DNA of 64,000 nt from Ascidia mentula (taxonomy: Eukaryota; Chordata; Ascidiacea; Phlebobranchia; Ascidiidae): NCBI GenBank assembly GCA_947561715.1, contig OX387201.1, forward strand, positions 5,784,001 through 5,848,000, written 5' to 3'. Shown here piece by piece: positions 24,501 to 39,625 of the stretch (position 1 is the first letter of the stretch; each line of letters begins with the position of its first letter). The notes under the pieces were generated by a model, which did no database searches, was not told where the DNA came from, and saw only the letters and a program-made list of their open reading frames with translations. Made by a program: the position numbers and the translations under genes.

Positions 24501-26092
24501 CCCTCACGCCCACCTCAGAGCTGCAACAGCAGGTGTTAATAATGGTTGGTTAAAAGCCCATACAAATGAGAGAGCAATGAATACTACAAAATACACTGCA
24601 GATATTACACTTGGGAAGGCGATTCCTGGAACAGAAATACAATTTAACCATTAAACATTATTAGATTTGCATAAACATCAATTCTGGTTTTGAGTAACAT
24701 GGAAGTTATTGTTACCTGCCAGTGCCATAAACAGTACAGTGAAACACATGATGGTGGCATTTCTTAGATAAATTAATGATGACTGCTGCTTCCGGGAAAT
24801 AGAGTTGTCATCCTGCTGAACAGTGTCATTACGCACTTGCCCTAAGAAAGCATAGTTCAAACAAAGGTTTACATGCTACATGTAGGGTATACAGGATTAA
24901 ATAATGCTGCAAAAACACATACCAGATGACTTCTTCACAACAATATAGGTCAGCAATGATATCAGGAACACTACCACATCCGGGAGCAACAGTCGAAAAA
25001 TGTTTCCAACATCAACTATGTCCAACCTGGTTAATATCACACAAATAAAAGTAAGCGGAGGTCACTTGCAAATAGGTAAATTCATATTAACTTTATAAAT
25101 TTGGTGTCAGTGCAATTTAAGTCATGATGATAGACAATAAAAGATTACAAATGCAACGAAAAAACTTGTGAAGGGAAGGTAACCGTTGTTCTTACCGTTG
25201 AAATCCAATATACCTTGCAATGCTTTCTGCAGTTGAGCCTTAATATCAAAAGAAGCATGTAAATTGCAAAAAATTGCCCCATATTAAAACATTAAAGAGT
25301 AATTCCCTAGATAAAATTGTTGACAGCTGAGTGTTATAATGAGGTTGATTTGTTCCTCCCCTGTGTATTAACCAAGGAATTTTAAACAAAGGCACTCTAT
25401 GGATAATGGACTTGGCAAAACATTGGCATTAATTTCATTGCTACACATAACTTTAGAACACAAAATTTTGTGTTTGTTTAAGTTTAGCAAGTCAAACATT
25501 TTTAGTTACCAAGTCCAGATAAGTTTACAAAAATAACAACAACATAATTTTTCATTTATAAATTTGTTCACTAACATCCTGATCCAACAAGAGATCCATA
25601 AGGAGAATTTACCAACAAGGCAATTTGAAATCCAACATGCCCAAGAACAAATAAGCAAGAAACAATGACAATGGTCAATGTCCATGCTCGCCACACAGCT
25701 AAAAGTAAAAATACTAGTGGTTTCATTTGTAGTACATTTGCACAAAAACCAGAATAATAATTAGATTGCAAATAAAATAGTGTTAATATGTACAAATAGA
25801 AAACCAATTATTACAAAAAAGTGTTTAGAGGTCATTTCGTTTGCACTTACAAGTAGTTGAAGGTGATAATCTTGGAGAAAATGGAATAATGAGCAGGAAT
25901 AACAAATAAACTGCAGACAAAATGTTGTAGCGAAAAATGACACCTGTACAAAAGTAAACACAAAAGGTGAGGCCATTTTTCTTTTGATAAATATTCAATA
26001 CAACAATAAAAAAAAAATCTCATACTTGCGAGCAACACCAAAGGCAGAACGATCCAATAACACACTTTTGCGGTACCCACTATCACTGCCAT
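6620..26092 (-). CDS. PIEZO: PIEZO mechanosensitive cation channel
   Basis: PIEZO forms a trimeric plasma-membrane channel opened by membrane tension. About fifty exons run from the start at 26092 ([19 protein letters not shown], aligning with the vertebrate N-terminus) to the stop at 6620. Exon 2 reads [14 protein letters not shown]. Blade exons with paired membrane helices fill 25.7-15.5 kb. The beam ([14 protein letters not shown], then [13 protein letters not shown] and [13 protein letters not shown]) lies at 14.7-14.2 kb. Acidic and Lys-rich linkers lie at 13.7-13.2 and 11.4 kb. The anchor ([20 protein letters not shown]) is at 10.5 kb, the outer helix ([18 protein letters not shown]) at 9.4 kb, and the cap at 9.3-7.1 kb. 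The inner helix exon is 6926-7015. The last exon, 6620-6782, holds the invariant [12 protein letters not shown] and [10 protein letters not shown]. Exon phases checked at the 3' end join in frame. I saw no break. IRAK diverges upstream. Confidence 0.96.
12325..12364 (-). ncRNA. Minimal hammerhead-like motif, family 2 (PIEZO intron, sense)
   Basis: On the minus strand: CAGAAA, CTGATGA, stem II GCC/GGC around AACA, GAAA, a short A-T segment, then TTTCTG, which pairs perfectly with CAGAAA as stem I. Core and stem II are canonical; stem III is minimal and the weakest part. It lies in a PIEZO intron in the sense direction. Confidence 0.5.
12772..12835. repeat. Tandem duplication of 32 bp at a PIEZO splice donor
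   Basis: Two units of 32 bp (12772-12803 and 12804-12835), beginning GAATTACG and ending TTAAATGTAT, differ at one base. A third partial unit (GAATTACGTAC) runs into the donor of the PIEZO exon at about 12848-12940. The duplication lies at the start of the intron and leaves the GT intact. Confidence 0.85.
13170..14690 (-). other. PIEZO beam and acidic intracellular linker exons
   Basis: 14590-14680, 14455-14525 and about 14217-14390 encode the intracellular beam ([54 protein letters not shown]), the lever that links blade to pore in vertebrate PIEZO1. The next exons are low-complexity and charged: 13780-13860 ([20 protein letters not shown]), 13545-13690 (almost all Glu, Lys, Asp, Gln) and about 13170-13240. 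In vertebrates this part is also acidic and divergent. Exon edges in the charged part are approximate. Confidence 0.7.
17098..17342. mobile_element. Non-autonomous DNA transposon (MITE) in a PIEZO intron
   Basis: A 245-bp element begins CTGGGTTTTTTTTT and ends with its inverted match AAAAAAAAACCCAG. It is flanked by identical 8-bp direct repeats GTTTCACC (17090-17097 and 17343-17350), which are the target-site duplication. It has no coding capacity. An 8-bp duplication is typical of hAT-type transposases, though the CTGGG end is not the commonest hAT terminus. A perfect duplication suggests a fairly young insertion. Confidence 0.75.
19143..19236 (-). repeat. 44-bp tandem duplication with hammerhead-like family 2 core (PIEZO intron)
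   Basis: A 30-nt segment starting TTTAGCAAACAGAAATATTA occurs at 19143-19172 and again at 19187-19216, separated by TA repeats (period 44). The right copy joins a family 2 motif. On the minus strand, 19236-19195 reads AGAAA, CTGATGA, stem II TGC/GCA, AAA (not GAAA), A-T-rich stem III, TTTCT. Loss of the invariant G next to AAA suggests decay. Sense relative to PIEZO. Confidence 0.5.
21777..21868 (-). ncRNA. Type I hammerhead ribozyme, family 1, in a PIEZO intron (sense)
   Basis: On the minus strand: CTGATGA, stem II GACCT/AGGTC with a TAC loop, GAAA, stem III ACAG/CTGT with a 14-nt loop, cleavage C (complement of 21796), and stem I GCTGCA/TGCAGC. Stem I is extended by a further perfect outer helix (21777-21791 pairs with 21854-21868) separated by an 8-nt bulge on the 5' side. 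A bulge in stem I facing the stem II loop is the arrangement that gives natural hammerheads high activity. It lies in the sense direction of PIEZO, so the pre-mRNA intron would contain it. Confidence 0.85.
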
Positions 26093-26787
26093 TCTGTCTT
26101 CTCCAATCAGGTCATTTGACGAAGACGATTTGAATGCCCATGCAATTACACCTATTTTTCCCCTGTAACTAGTTGAAGAATATACGGTTAAAAGAACCAT
26201 AAAAGTAAGTAAATACCGTCTTGACAGTACAACGCAACGCCTAAGTCACACACTGGAACCAGAATGTAAACAGAGGTGGCATTTTTCTTCCCTTCACCAC
26301 ATGACACTGCCCTATTTGCAGTCATGCGTAACTCGCCGGGTTTATCTGCACGCAATGAATGAACTTTCCTGCTAAATTTTCGCTGGACTGTTGGTACTGA
26401 TGCGTCATGCTTATACGAAACTATAGCAATGCACGCGTTGGAAAATCTTTTTCAATTTGCTAAAAAATTCTGCAGAGCTATGTTCGTACATACTCAATTG
26501 TGGCTGCATAAATATAATCGCGTCCCGAAGGCGTAAAACCATCGTTATTTGTATGTGATAAAGTCATCTTATGTCATCGCACGACATGTCAGTTTCAATG
26601 TTTGAGGAATTGCGGAACATATCCCCCTATGTGAACTTTTTTTTTATGCCGTGCTGCTTGTTTCTAAAAAATGTACTAATTTTAGGCTATTCGTGCTTAT
26701 GTGTTTTTTTTATTTAAACTTGATTATCAATGATATTGCGTTGTTGGGCGGACCAACTGCGCTAAAAGAACAAATTTTCAAAATTTT

Positions 26788-26866
26788 CGGGATTTGAACC
26801 CAGGATATCCTGGACAGGAATATGGGTCGGGCGCTCGACCATACTGCTGCCAATCACCTGCCCAGC
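26788..26866 (-). repeat. tRNA-derived SINE head
   Basis: On the minus strand: TGGCAGCAGTATGGTCGAGC as A-box region, then CGCCCGACCCATATTCC, GGATATC and the B box GGTTCAAATCC. It shares these blocks with the copy at 3700-3806. The B box is an exact tRNA T-arm type. Confidence 0.6.
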
Positions 26867-27402
26867 GTGCCTTTTTTGGTCCTGGTCGTTGGGATACCCA
26901 CATCATCTAACGATGGAAGCGAACGAAAGCCAACCATTCGACACAGCTGAGGAGTGGGCGATGAAAACAGCACGCACGAATTTAAGTGCTTTCCGAAACA
27001 AAGTCGGAAGGCTAATGTTTGCTTTTGCTTGAAAGATTGTTTTGTTTGGTTGGTCAAACAGCCAATGAAGGCCCGACGCAAAAAATTCCCGTTCTGTATA
27101 GACGTAAATAACCTAAATGCGCTGGCTCATAATAGCCTAGCCCTAGTAGAAATGAGGAAGAGTTGATCTTTTGCAAAGTAAACCTTTGCAACATTAAGAC
27201 GTCTTAAAAATGTAGCCACAAAAAACATATAGACTGCGAACTAATTAAGGTTGTTCCATCTGGGATAGGCTCATCACCGGAGGTTTTTTACTTGGTTTCG
27301 TACCCAAGTGGTTGACAGCGACTACAGAAATTCGCCACAAAGGGGAAGTATTCGTCTGTTTTAAATTATATGGCAAGACCGCATCAAGACCTTCACCAAT
27401 TA

Positions 27403-27450
27403 TATATACTGATGAGGCGTAATATGTAGAAACAGTGGGCCTGTTTGCAG
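27403..27450 (+). ncRNA. Decayed hammerhead ribozyme, family 1
   Basis: CTGATGA (27409-27415), GAAA, stem III ACAG/CTGT and the TGCAGC 3' strand are all preserved in family 1 order. Stem II (GGCG...TGTA) no longer pairs well, and stem I (TATATA against TGCAGC) is lost. Probably an inactive relic. Confidence 0.6.
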
Positions 27451-28320
27451 CTCATCACTTAAACTTGTATAGGCTATGTGTATTTCTCATAATATCCTTT
27501 TTCCCCAAATTTGCCAACGTCGGAGAAAATAAAATACTGTCTTTAATTCTAGGAGTTTGTCTCATTTTTGAAAAGCACGTATTCGTATTCTTGTTATATT
27601 TTACTCTAATGTTGGTGAAAGCAAGCTTTTTCATGTTTTGCTAACATTACAGAACATCACACCCGTGCAAAAAGCGTTTGGATTTTTATGTTTTTACTAA
27701 ATTGAAAAATAAGTCATGTTTACATCAATTGATAAGTCTTACTTGTGCTTATTTTAGTTTTCAGATCAATTTAAACTCAGCGCATATTAACCTCTCCACA
27801 GCAGTAACTGGACAGAGTTTAGGAACCCTGCGCGGGTTTGTTTTTGTTGGCCCTACTTTGCCTCAGGAAAGATAATGACGATATTATCGCGTTTAGCCGT
27901 CTGCGTAATTTCCAGGTCAGGTTCTGCTGAACCAAAGAAAAGTCCCAAGCTACCTCTGGGATTTTTCAACTTTCGTGGTCATTCGTGCGTGATATTGACA
28001 AAATCGTGACGAGTTTCCAGACTCAAAGAACTGTTTGTACATTTGTTTAGTAGTGGTGGTGCAATCGTGAAGTAGACTGTGTTAAACTTCTGTCTGGAAA
28101 CAGGATGAAATTAATTTGTTAAAATTTTGGGGGCAATGTTGAGTTTGGGTCTTACACCAGACCCGACCCTTGCATTTTTACCTGCATATAATGTTTACCT
28201 TGTTAACTTTGTTTTGTATGCATGTTGGTTAGCTGTGTTTTATTTTGAATGTTTTTGTTTTCACGTGACAGAAAGGTACATCATGCATATAAGAAACTGA
28301 ATCACACATCTCTGGTTATC

Positions 28321-31300
28321 ATGCAGTGCAGCATGGCATCGTCCAAGCTGGAAAGCATTTTAATCAATCCTTACTCAAGTCGGAAGTACATTGACGACAT
28401 TCCAGCTGATAGAAGATCAAAGCTCTGTACTGAAATAGATTACACCATACACAAAAATCAGGGGTACTGGGAAAAACTTGGTAAGTGGGTTTTATTTGAC
28501 AGGTCCTATGAAGAAACTAGTAAAACAACTTTTGTTTGTTTTGGTTTGAAGTGAGTAGACTTGGCTTTGATGAAACGCACAGCAAAAAACTGCTGCTTGC
28601 ATTTGAAATGCATGATAGCCCCACAGAAAATCTGCTGCGCGATTGTTCATTCAGGATGCTCCGAATTCGACACCTTTATGAAATTTTGATCGAAATTGGT
28701 TTGGTGCAGTTGGCCCAGGAATTTCTTGGAGAGTTTGGTATGCCATATTTCGAATTCCATTTGGGAGCAATTTAATTGCTGTTGTTTTAACAACTATTTT
28801 ACTTAGATCTCGATGAAGATCTGCCACCAATGTCAGCTTCTTTAATGATGTCGCTTCCACCACGGTATGGCTAAATTCACATTTTGTTATTTTATAAATT
28901 GGGTGACGTTTGATTGAGTGTACGATGTTGCCGTATGTACGTGCAAGCATATTTGTTAAGAGCAGACATATATGATATATACAAGGTGTTGTGGTTTGCT
29001 TGGTTGTGTTAGATGATAAACATTCCACTTTTGTTTATGTTGCAGGTCATGTGATATTTTACCGTATGAAACTGGTTTTCAAGCTTTGCCAAAGACAAAG
29101 GAGAAAGCTGGTTCTACCAATGGTAAGTAAAAATTTTATTTGGATATTTTCGGAAGTTGCAAGCTGTTGAACTATGTTTCAATATTGTAGGATGGCATGG
29201 AATCAATACTTGTCACTTTTCCTTCGAGGACATTAAAACTGGAACAAACCACTTCAGTCTAGAAATGGAACTTGGTGCTGGGGCATTTGGAAAAGTGTAC
29301 AAAGTGATTTTAAACAAGACCCTGTTTGCCTGCAAAGTTTTGAAGATTGTAAGTAGTTAGCTAAAGTTATTAGAAAAATGCGCCAAACTATGTTTTTATA
29401 ATTAGTAAAAGTTTAAATCATTTTAGAAATTTTGACATTTATTAAAAAAAATGACAGTTTTTAGCATTTAACATAAAACCTGACATATTTACCAAATAGG
29501 CAAGGGAGTGTTAAAATAGGAACCAGTACATTCAGAAAAGCGATGTATATGCAAATGACATGGTATTCTTCGAAGACAATATCACATTTGTGTTGATTTC
29601 CTGTGGTAATGTGCTTAACATTAGGGTTTGTATGGTAATAGAGTTGCCCTTTCACTCACTACTGTTCAGTGCACTGTGCAGATATTAATAGTATAGACAT
29701 GGGTTCATGTGCTCTACTTTAAGATAATAATTTATTTTCTCCAAAGCAGCTATTTTGATATAATGTTGACTTGACATTTTTATATAAATGCTTTTAACAT
29801 CAATTTATCTTTGTATAGAAAATCTTTCAATGGTGAACTGGGTCAGTAATTACGCAGCCATAATTTAGTTGAACAATTTGTGCACAATTGTTTGAATTTA
29901 GGACTATCTTGTCAGAGATAAGATATTTCCTGATCTTCATAGCTTAAACTCATGCTCAGCTTTAAATAATAAAACGGATCATTTTTCGTTAGATGATTCA
30001 TTCTTGCTTTGGTGGTTGGCAAACAAATTGAAAAGGGAGCCAGGGCCAAGCATGGCCTGGCATAGTTTATTACAAAAATCCCTCACTGACTCAACGTTAA
30101 CCCGACCGGAAAAGGGTTCTTTGTTGCAATCCTGTAACATTTTGGCTATTTTTGGAATTCAAGTTACAGCAGCGAATCGTATTACAAAATTGAAGATTAA
30201 AGTTTTTATTAATTTGTTCTAAAACATCTCACCACAGTCCCCCTTATGTGAAAACTGGAATACATTTCCACGAAAATGTTGCGTAGGACGACGGTTCGAC
30301 AAACCTCACCTTTAATTCCTAATTCGAATAATCTGCCCTATTACCAGGACAAGGATAACGAACTGACCACATCCGTTATTGAGACGCACCGCCAGCACGA
30401 TGATCTCCGTAACGAGCTTAATTATCTGGCTGAGTATCGGCACCCGAACGTTATCGCGTTGTACGGCTGGTCGTTAGATGGGCCCGATCCATGTCTTATA
30501 TACGATTATATGAAAAACGGATCTCTGCAAGACCGCTTACAGTGCTTGGTATGAATTGTTAGTTCACCAACTGAGCTTTACCTAAACGTTTTGTTACATA
30601 CATCGATGCTAATATTTATGGCATTTTCTATTTTGTTTCGAAAATCCACCTTTTTCCAGCGCCACTTGCTGTGCGTGACACATATGGAAACTTTTCATTA
30701 AAAATTACAACATAAAATAACCTCGTGCTTACTGCGTGAGGGGCTTATTTCGACTACATTTTCTTAACCAAGGCAATTTTAGTTTATCCTAAATTGCATT
30801 TAAAACACAAACGAGCCACCACATGATACCTTAAGTTGTATCAAACATTTGTGTGTACTTTACAGAACAAGTCTGAGCCGATGAATTGGGATATTCGCGT
30901 GCGGGTGGCTTGTGGTGCGGCCCGGGGCCTTCAATTTCTTCACACGATGAAGTCGAAACCTCTCATACATGGCGACATCAAAACGTAAGTGCCCCTAAAT
31001 GAGTGTCACATTCGAGTTTATTGTAAATTTTAAACCTTTGTTCTGTTTTTTTTATTGTGTTCTCTAAAGCTAAATTGTGATGCTTGTTTGTGTTAAAAAT
31101 GGATATGTATAAAGTTGTGGCGTTTAAACATTGCTGAATCTTCACGCGCCATTAAACTGCGTGTGCCATTTGTTGACGATCAGAATAGGATGTAAGGCTA
31201 CCTCATATCTTTTTTGTCTATTTGTTGCAATCCTTGCCTGTTATAGGTGTTTATTTTTAACAGTGCCAACATTCTGCTGGATGCGAGCTTCACTGCAAAA

Positions 31301-33749
31301 CTTGGTGACTTTGGGCTAGCGAGGGAAATGCCGACCAACGCCACAACTGCGACCTACATACGACTCGCAAATGAGCACACCCCTGGAACTCTTGGTTACC
31401 TTGCCTACGAGTACATCCAGACCAAGAAGCTCTCCGTACAGGTTCGTCCTCAACGAGAGTTATATTGGCTGTTTTTGCTTTTTGATCTTTACTTAAAAAC
31501 AAGGAATTTATAGTAAGCTGGGCCTGCTTCGGCCTGATAGGTCTCACCAGTACAGCTATGGTCTCGCTTACAATGCTCTTGTCAGTTAAATAACTTCGGC
31601 AAGACAAGGAATGTAATTTGAAAAACTCATTTGTTTTGCAAAATCGAAGTCTTTATCGTACCAGGACAGGAATTTCAAGACAGAGTAAATTTGCAATGGT
31701 TTAGTGAGTTTACATGTAAACCTAATGATCTCGATGCTACGTGTGATCACAAACTGCGCAGTGCGGCGATCATGCCATTACATGAAACATTGGTGCATAG
31801 TTTCATAATGTCGATTTTTTGTTGCAGGTGGATACCTATGCGTTCGGCGTGGTTTTGCTTGAGCTGTATACTGGACGTCGGGCTTACGATCGATCCAAGG
31901 AAACTCCCATGCTGGTGAGCTTGGAAACTGTTGTACAGGAAAACAGTGTTTTATAGCCAAAATATGTTACAGAGAGACTACATGGACAACATCGCTTCAG
32001 ATGCTGACAGAATTGGCAAGGAAAAGACGTCAGAATTGCTGTACAATCTGCAAGACCCGCGGGTTAGTTATGTTGTAGCTTGGCTGTTGAATCAGGTGTC
32101 TTTAAACAACGGAGATACAAACAAAACTACACTTACATTAAACGAAAAGCTGTGATAAAATTGTCAACTATATCTTTATTCCAGAAGTTAAATTAATATA
32201 AAAGTTCTGTGCAAAGGAACATAAATCGCATAAAGTGCGCCGATTGCAATACGCCGTTCTTGTGCAGATCACCAAACTGCCCCAAGAGCTGGCCTCCCTG
32301 TTTGTTTCCCTCGCTCTTGACTGCAGCCACGAAAAGAGGCACAAACGCCCCAAGATGGCCCAAACTCTCTTGGACCTCGAAAAAATCGACCAAAAAGTGG
32401 CAAAGATTTACGGCAGAAAATCCGAGTCGCTGCCTGAAATTATTGGTAAGTGCGGAGAGATTTACCATGAAGACAACATCACACTACTCGCGTCTGTGTG
32501 TTAATAGACGTGCCCACAGCGATGTCAACTACGACCACCCAACGATGCGAGTGGTTTGCGAAGCACAACGGACAGGTTGAATCCAGTCTCAGCCGGATTC
32601 CAGTCGAGTCGGAGGACCATTCGCTGCTTGGTGAACAGGTAGCCATGGCGTTTTTTATACATTTGTAAGGAGTATAGCATACGCCTTTCCATGGTTGTTT
32701 TGAGGTTAGTTTTTAGTGCACCTACGCACATGTAAATTGGCTTATGGTAAACGAATTATCTTGTTAAGATTACACGTAAATCTGAAACCTTAACGGTGAC
32801 TGTTATCAGTATAAATTGTTAAAAAAAGCTGCCACAAAAGTGGAGTTGATAAAAGGAAATGCAGTTTGGAACCTCGTGCTTACGTATTCTCACTTCTATG
32901 CAGAAGCTGAGGAAGTTTGACTCTTTGAAGTCCAAAGCCCTTGATCACGACTTCGATCGCCTGCACATCCATCAGTCGTCTGAAGACGAAACTGAGAGCC
33001 ATGGTCCATCATCCACTGGTACCTCGGTGAGTGGTCAATACCGGGTCGTCAGCAAGGACACCTTCGACAACCATCGACCCCTTGGAAACCATCAGGCTCA
33101 CTTGTACCCACCATCTGTAAACAGCAACATCGCTAATAGCAGTTGCTTCTCAGAGGATTTTCATGGCTCCAGCGAATCAAGGAATCACATTGATTTGTAC
33201 AGCCCGGGTCCGTTTAACATGCCGGGACCGAGCAACACCCAGGCATCGCCCAACAACCCTTACAACCTAGACTTGAGCCGGGCTCCGAAGCCAAGGTGTT
33301 TGTATGAGGATAGCTCCCAGCAGGGACAGCAGCATCTTGCCCCCTCTTCGCAGTGGACGACACCGCCTCTTGATTGCACGCCCGACACCTTCACCAGCTT
33401 GGATCTCGACCACCAGGTGAACCACCCCCATGCTGAGCGAAGCCAGGTACCCAAAGATCTGCCCTTAGCCCATGGAGGTGGCTTTTCGGCGAGCCAGTTG
33501 GATGAGAGTAGCCCATCGGAGGCGCCATACCACGACATCTCGTCGTTCCAGTTTCCGTCGCCAAACATCCCGCACCCTCGCAGCTTTCCGTCTTATTCAG
33601 CGACGTCATCGCAGTCCTCTCCGCCGCCGGTCAGCATGAATCTGATCAAGGAGACCCTGATGGTCCGGATCAACGAGGGTCAGAGCTACACGCAGATTTT
33701 CAGAGACAACAACAGCAGAGTGCCGACCGAGTCCAGCACGAGCGACTGA
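28321..33749 (+). CDS. IRAK1: IRAK1-like interleukin-1 receptor-associated kinase
   Basis: IRAKs join MyD88 through a death domain and relay Toll and IL-1 receptor signals. Thirteen exons (28321-28480, 28552-28737, 28807-28864, 29046-29122, 29191-29348, 30348-30548, 30866-30984, 31264-31441, 31828-31914, 31973-32062, 32268-32445, 32508-32638, 32904-33749) join in frame to 822 residues. Residues 1-115 form the death domain. The kinase starts with FSFEDIKTGTNHFS and the Gly loop GAGAFGKVY (near 190), with Lys in ACKVLK. The catalytic loop is HGDIK (315-319), with Gly for the Arg of HRD as in vertebrate IRAK1, and DFG is at 335-337. GTLGYLAYEYIQTKKLSV and DTYAFGVVLLELYTGRRA also follow IRAK1 rather than IRAK4. 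A Ser/Pro-rich tail of about 320 residues, mostly one exon, follows. Start at 28321 or 28333 is uncertain. Confidence 0.93.
31515..31557 (-). ncRNA. Decayed hammerhead ribozyme, family 1, in an IRAK intron
   Basis: On the minus strand AGCTGTACTGGTGAGACC, then AGGCCGAAGCAG and AGCTTAC follow the family 1 order, but the core CTGATGA is CTGGTGA and GAAA is GAAG. A relic, antisense to IRAK. Confidence 0.5.
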
Positions 33750-34687
33750 TGGTACTGATATTTTTCTCTGCCTACGCCTGTAAAACAACTTCTGTTAGAT
33801 TGATGGCTATCATACAAAACACCCAACTTAATCATATTGTTCGTCCACAACGTTTTTGTCAGTCTTGTTATGTAGTCATACATTAAATCAGTGTTTCGCA
33901 ACCGGTGGTACACGTACCGTTAGTGGTACGCGACGGCATTCCAGGTGGTATGGGAGCCCTTTTTCGTAATTTGCGGACATAGTTCAAATTTAAAAAACCG
34001 TAAGTGATCACAAAATGTTTGTTACTTCATCCCCTAGGTTACTTTGTAACACTCAACTAGGTGGTACGTGTCGAAGTTGTTTTACCTCCAAGTGGAACGC
34101 AACCACAAAAAGGTTGGGAATCACTGCACTAAATGTTAAATACTTATTGCTCAGCTTTTGTAAATTTGTTTGCAATTTTCTTGCTTGTGTTTGTATCAAG
34201 TAGGCGCATCTTCCCTTACCTATAATAATACTTTGAGGTTCCTTTGTGTTGTGCCACTTTCCACCAAACTTAACTTTTTTATACAAGAAGCAGTAGGTAT
34301 TGCATGAAAATCATTGCAGCTCTTTTATCATTATTGTTCGACTAATTTTACTATTTCACAAGGGCAACAGTCATGTTGCACTTCTTTGGTTGTACAAATT
34401 GCAATAAACCTGTCTGTTTTAGTTGCTGTAAAAACACCCTGCACCACTCTCTTCAGCATGTAAAAGAAAAACCAACAGTTTTTAATATATTATACCGTAA
34501 AATGAAAAGAGGCACAAAAGCAAATGGGCAAATCATAAACAACAGCTATACGTTAGCGACTACTCTTTTTGTGTATGAGAGCTTAACTGTCACATAAACG
34601 GAACTTGACTATGATGCTGGAAAAGCTGTATTGCACGCCGACGAGTCAACTGGTGTACCCTAGGTTTAGGGAGCTGAAGTCTGACGC
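33750..34687. other. Convergent intergenic region between IRAK and DLD
   Basis: IRAK and DLD end toward each other. The stretch holds a hAT-type MITE (33889-34126) and probably the IRAK 3' UTR, with a candidate AATAAA at 34403-34408. A 74-codon open frame at 34373-34597 has several Cys but no introns, neighbours or family match that I can support. Confidence 0.5.
33889..34126. mobile_element. Non-autonomous hAT-type MITE
   Basis: 238 bp with inverted termini CAGTGTTTCGCAACC (left) and CAGTGATTCCCAACC (right, reverse complement), 13 of 15 identical and of the CAGTG-TTC-CAACC type common to hAT elements. Flanks are CATTAAAT (33881-33888) and CACTAAAT (34127-34134), an 8-bp target duplication with one mismatch. 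No transposase is encoded. It sits in the IRAK 3' region. Confidence 0.85.
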
Positions 34688-38668
<3,981 letters not shown>

Positions 38669-39625
38669 CCTTATATCCTGTGTTGACTCCCTAAGATTTA
38701 TTTGCTACAATAATTAGAAGAAAAACACTAACAATATGAAACGTTACGAGGTTGGCAAAACTATCACTCACGAAGTAAAAGGAGCTGACTCATGTCCTTC
38801 AACTTAAACATCCAGACCTCTACAATCTGTTGTGTCATACTTTTGTCGAAAAGTCTTGGAATTATGATGTGGATGGTATTTTTATGAAGATGTCAACATA
38901 CCCTTTTGTTGTTTTCGATCATTTAAGGTAACATATTAAATGTATTCTGTTATTGTTGAATTAGTGCTGCATCGACCAATATTGCCGTTTTGTTCGCCTT
39001 GCCGTGGTCTTCGTAAGCAATCTGGCGACTCATTCAATTAGAATTCGTGTTTGATTTTTTAGTGCCGGAAAACTTTTCGGGAAAATAGTACAGACTATTG
39101 CGTTAAGTTAAACACCTACCACACTGTCGACTAATTGATGCAAAAGAGAAGAAAAACAGACGAGGAGAGAACAGATACAAGTATCACTGCGCCGGACTTT
39201 GCCGTTCTTGTCGTTTTATTTCAATTTGATTCAAAGTTGTTTGGAAGTATGTTCAGTCAGGTGGACATGGTGTTCTTAAATAACAATACGACGCTGCAGA
39301 ATCTCCTCCGAGTCTAGGATGTCACATTAATCAGGTGGTCAAAAAACAAACTAAGGTAAATGCAATGTTAATTTACTGGCTTATTAAAGTCAGTATACTA
39401 GGAGTCAGTAAATAATAGCAGTTGATAATACGACGTGTAACACGTATTATTGACAGCTTTTTTATTTATCCAATACACCACCAATACAGCAAAATGTTAC
39501 AGAGGTTATATTTCTCACCAAAATACAAAATAGATAGGCTAACTGCATTTTAAAAGTTTTCAATTATCAATAAAGTGCAATAATGAATTACTAGGAATAA
39601 TTAAAGCAGCTTGTCTCCACAAATC
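38669..39625. other. Intergenic region: DLD promoter and 3' flank of gene A
   Basis: Upstream of the DLD start (38668) and downstream of the gene A stop (39626). A short palindromic stretch around 39425-39460 (AATACG...GTGTAACACGTATT) is the only structure noted. No exon is recognised. Confidence 0.4.

Larger units (their letters stand above)
26093..28320. other. Divergent intergenic region between PIEZO and IRAK
   Basis: This 2.2 kb separates the two start codons and must contain both promoters. It holds a tRNA-derived SINE (26788-26866) and a decayed hammerhead (27403-27450). I could not place transcription starts. Upstream 5' non-coding exons of IRAK could lie near 28.0-28.3 kb. Confidence 0.45.

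Noticed and set aside
33260-33609. Minus-strand frames opposite the last IRAK exon
   Set aside because: The plus strand encodes the IRAK tail in frame with the kinase; the antisense frames are by-products of its Ser/Pro-rich codons.
34373-34597. Cys-rich 74-codon frame downstream of IRAK
   Set aside because: CxxC spacing hints at a zinc-binding piece, but there is no family match and it lies in a probable 3' UTR next to a MITE.
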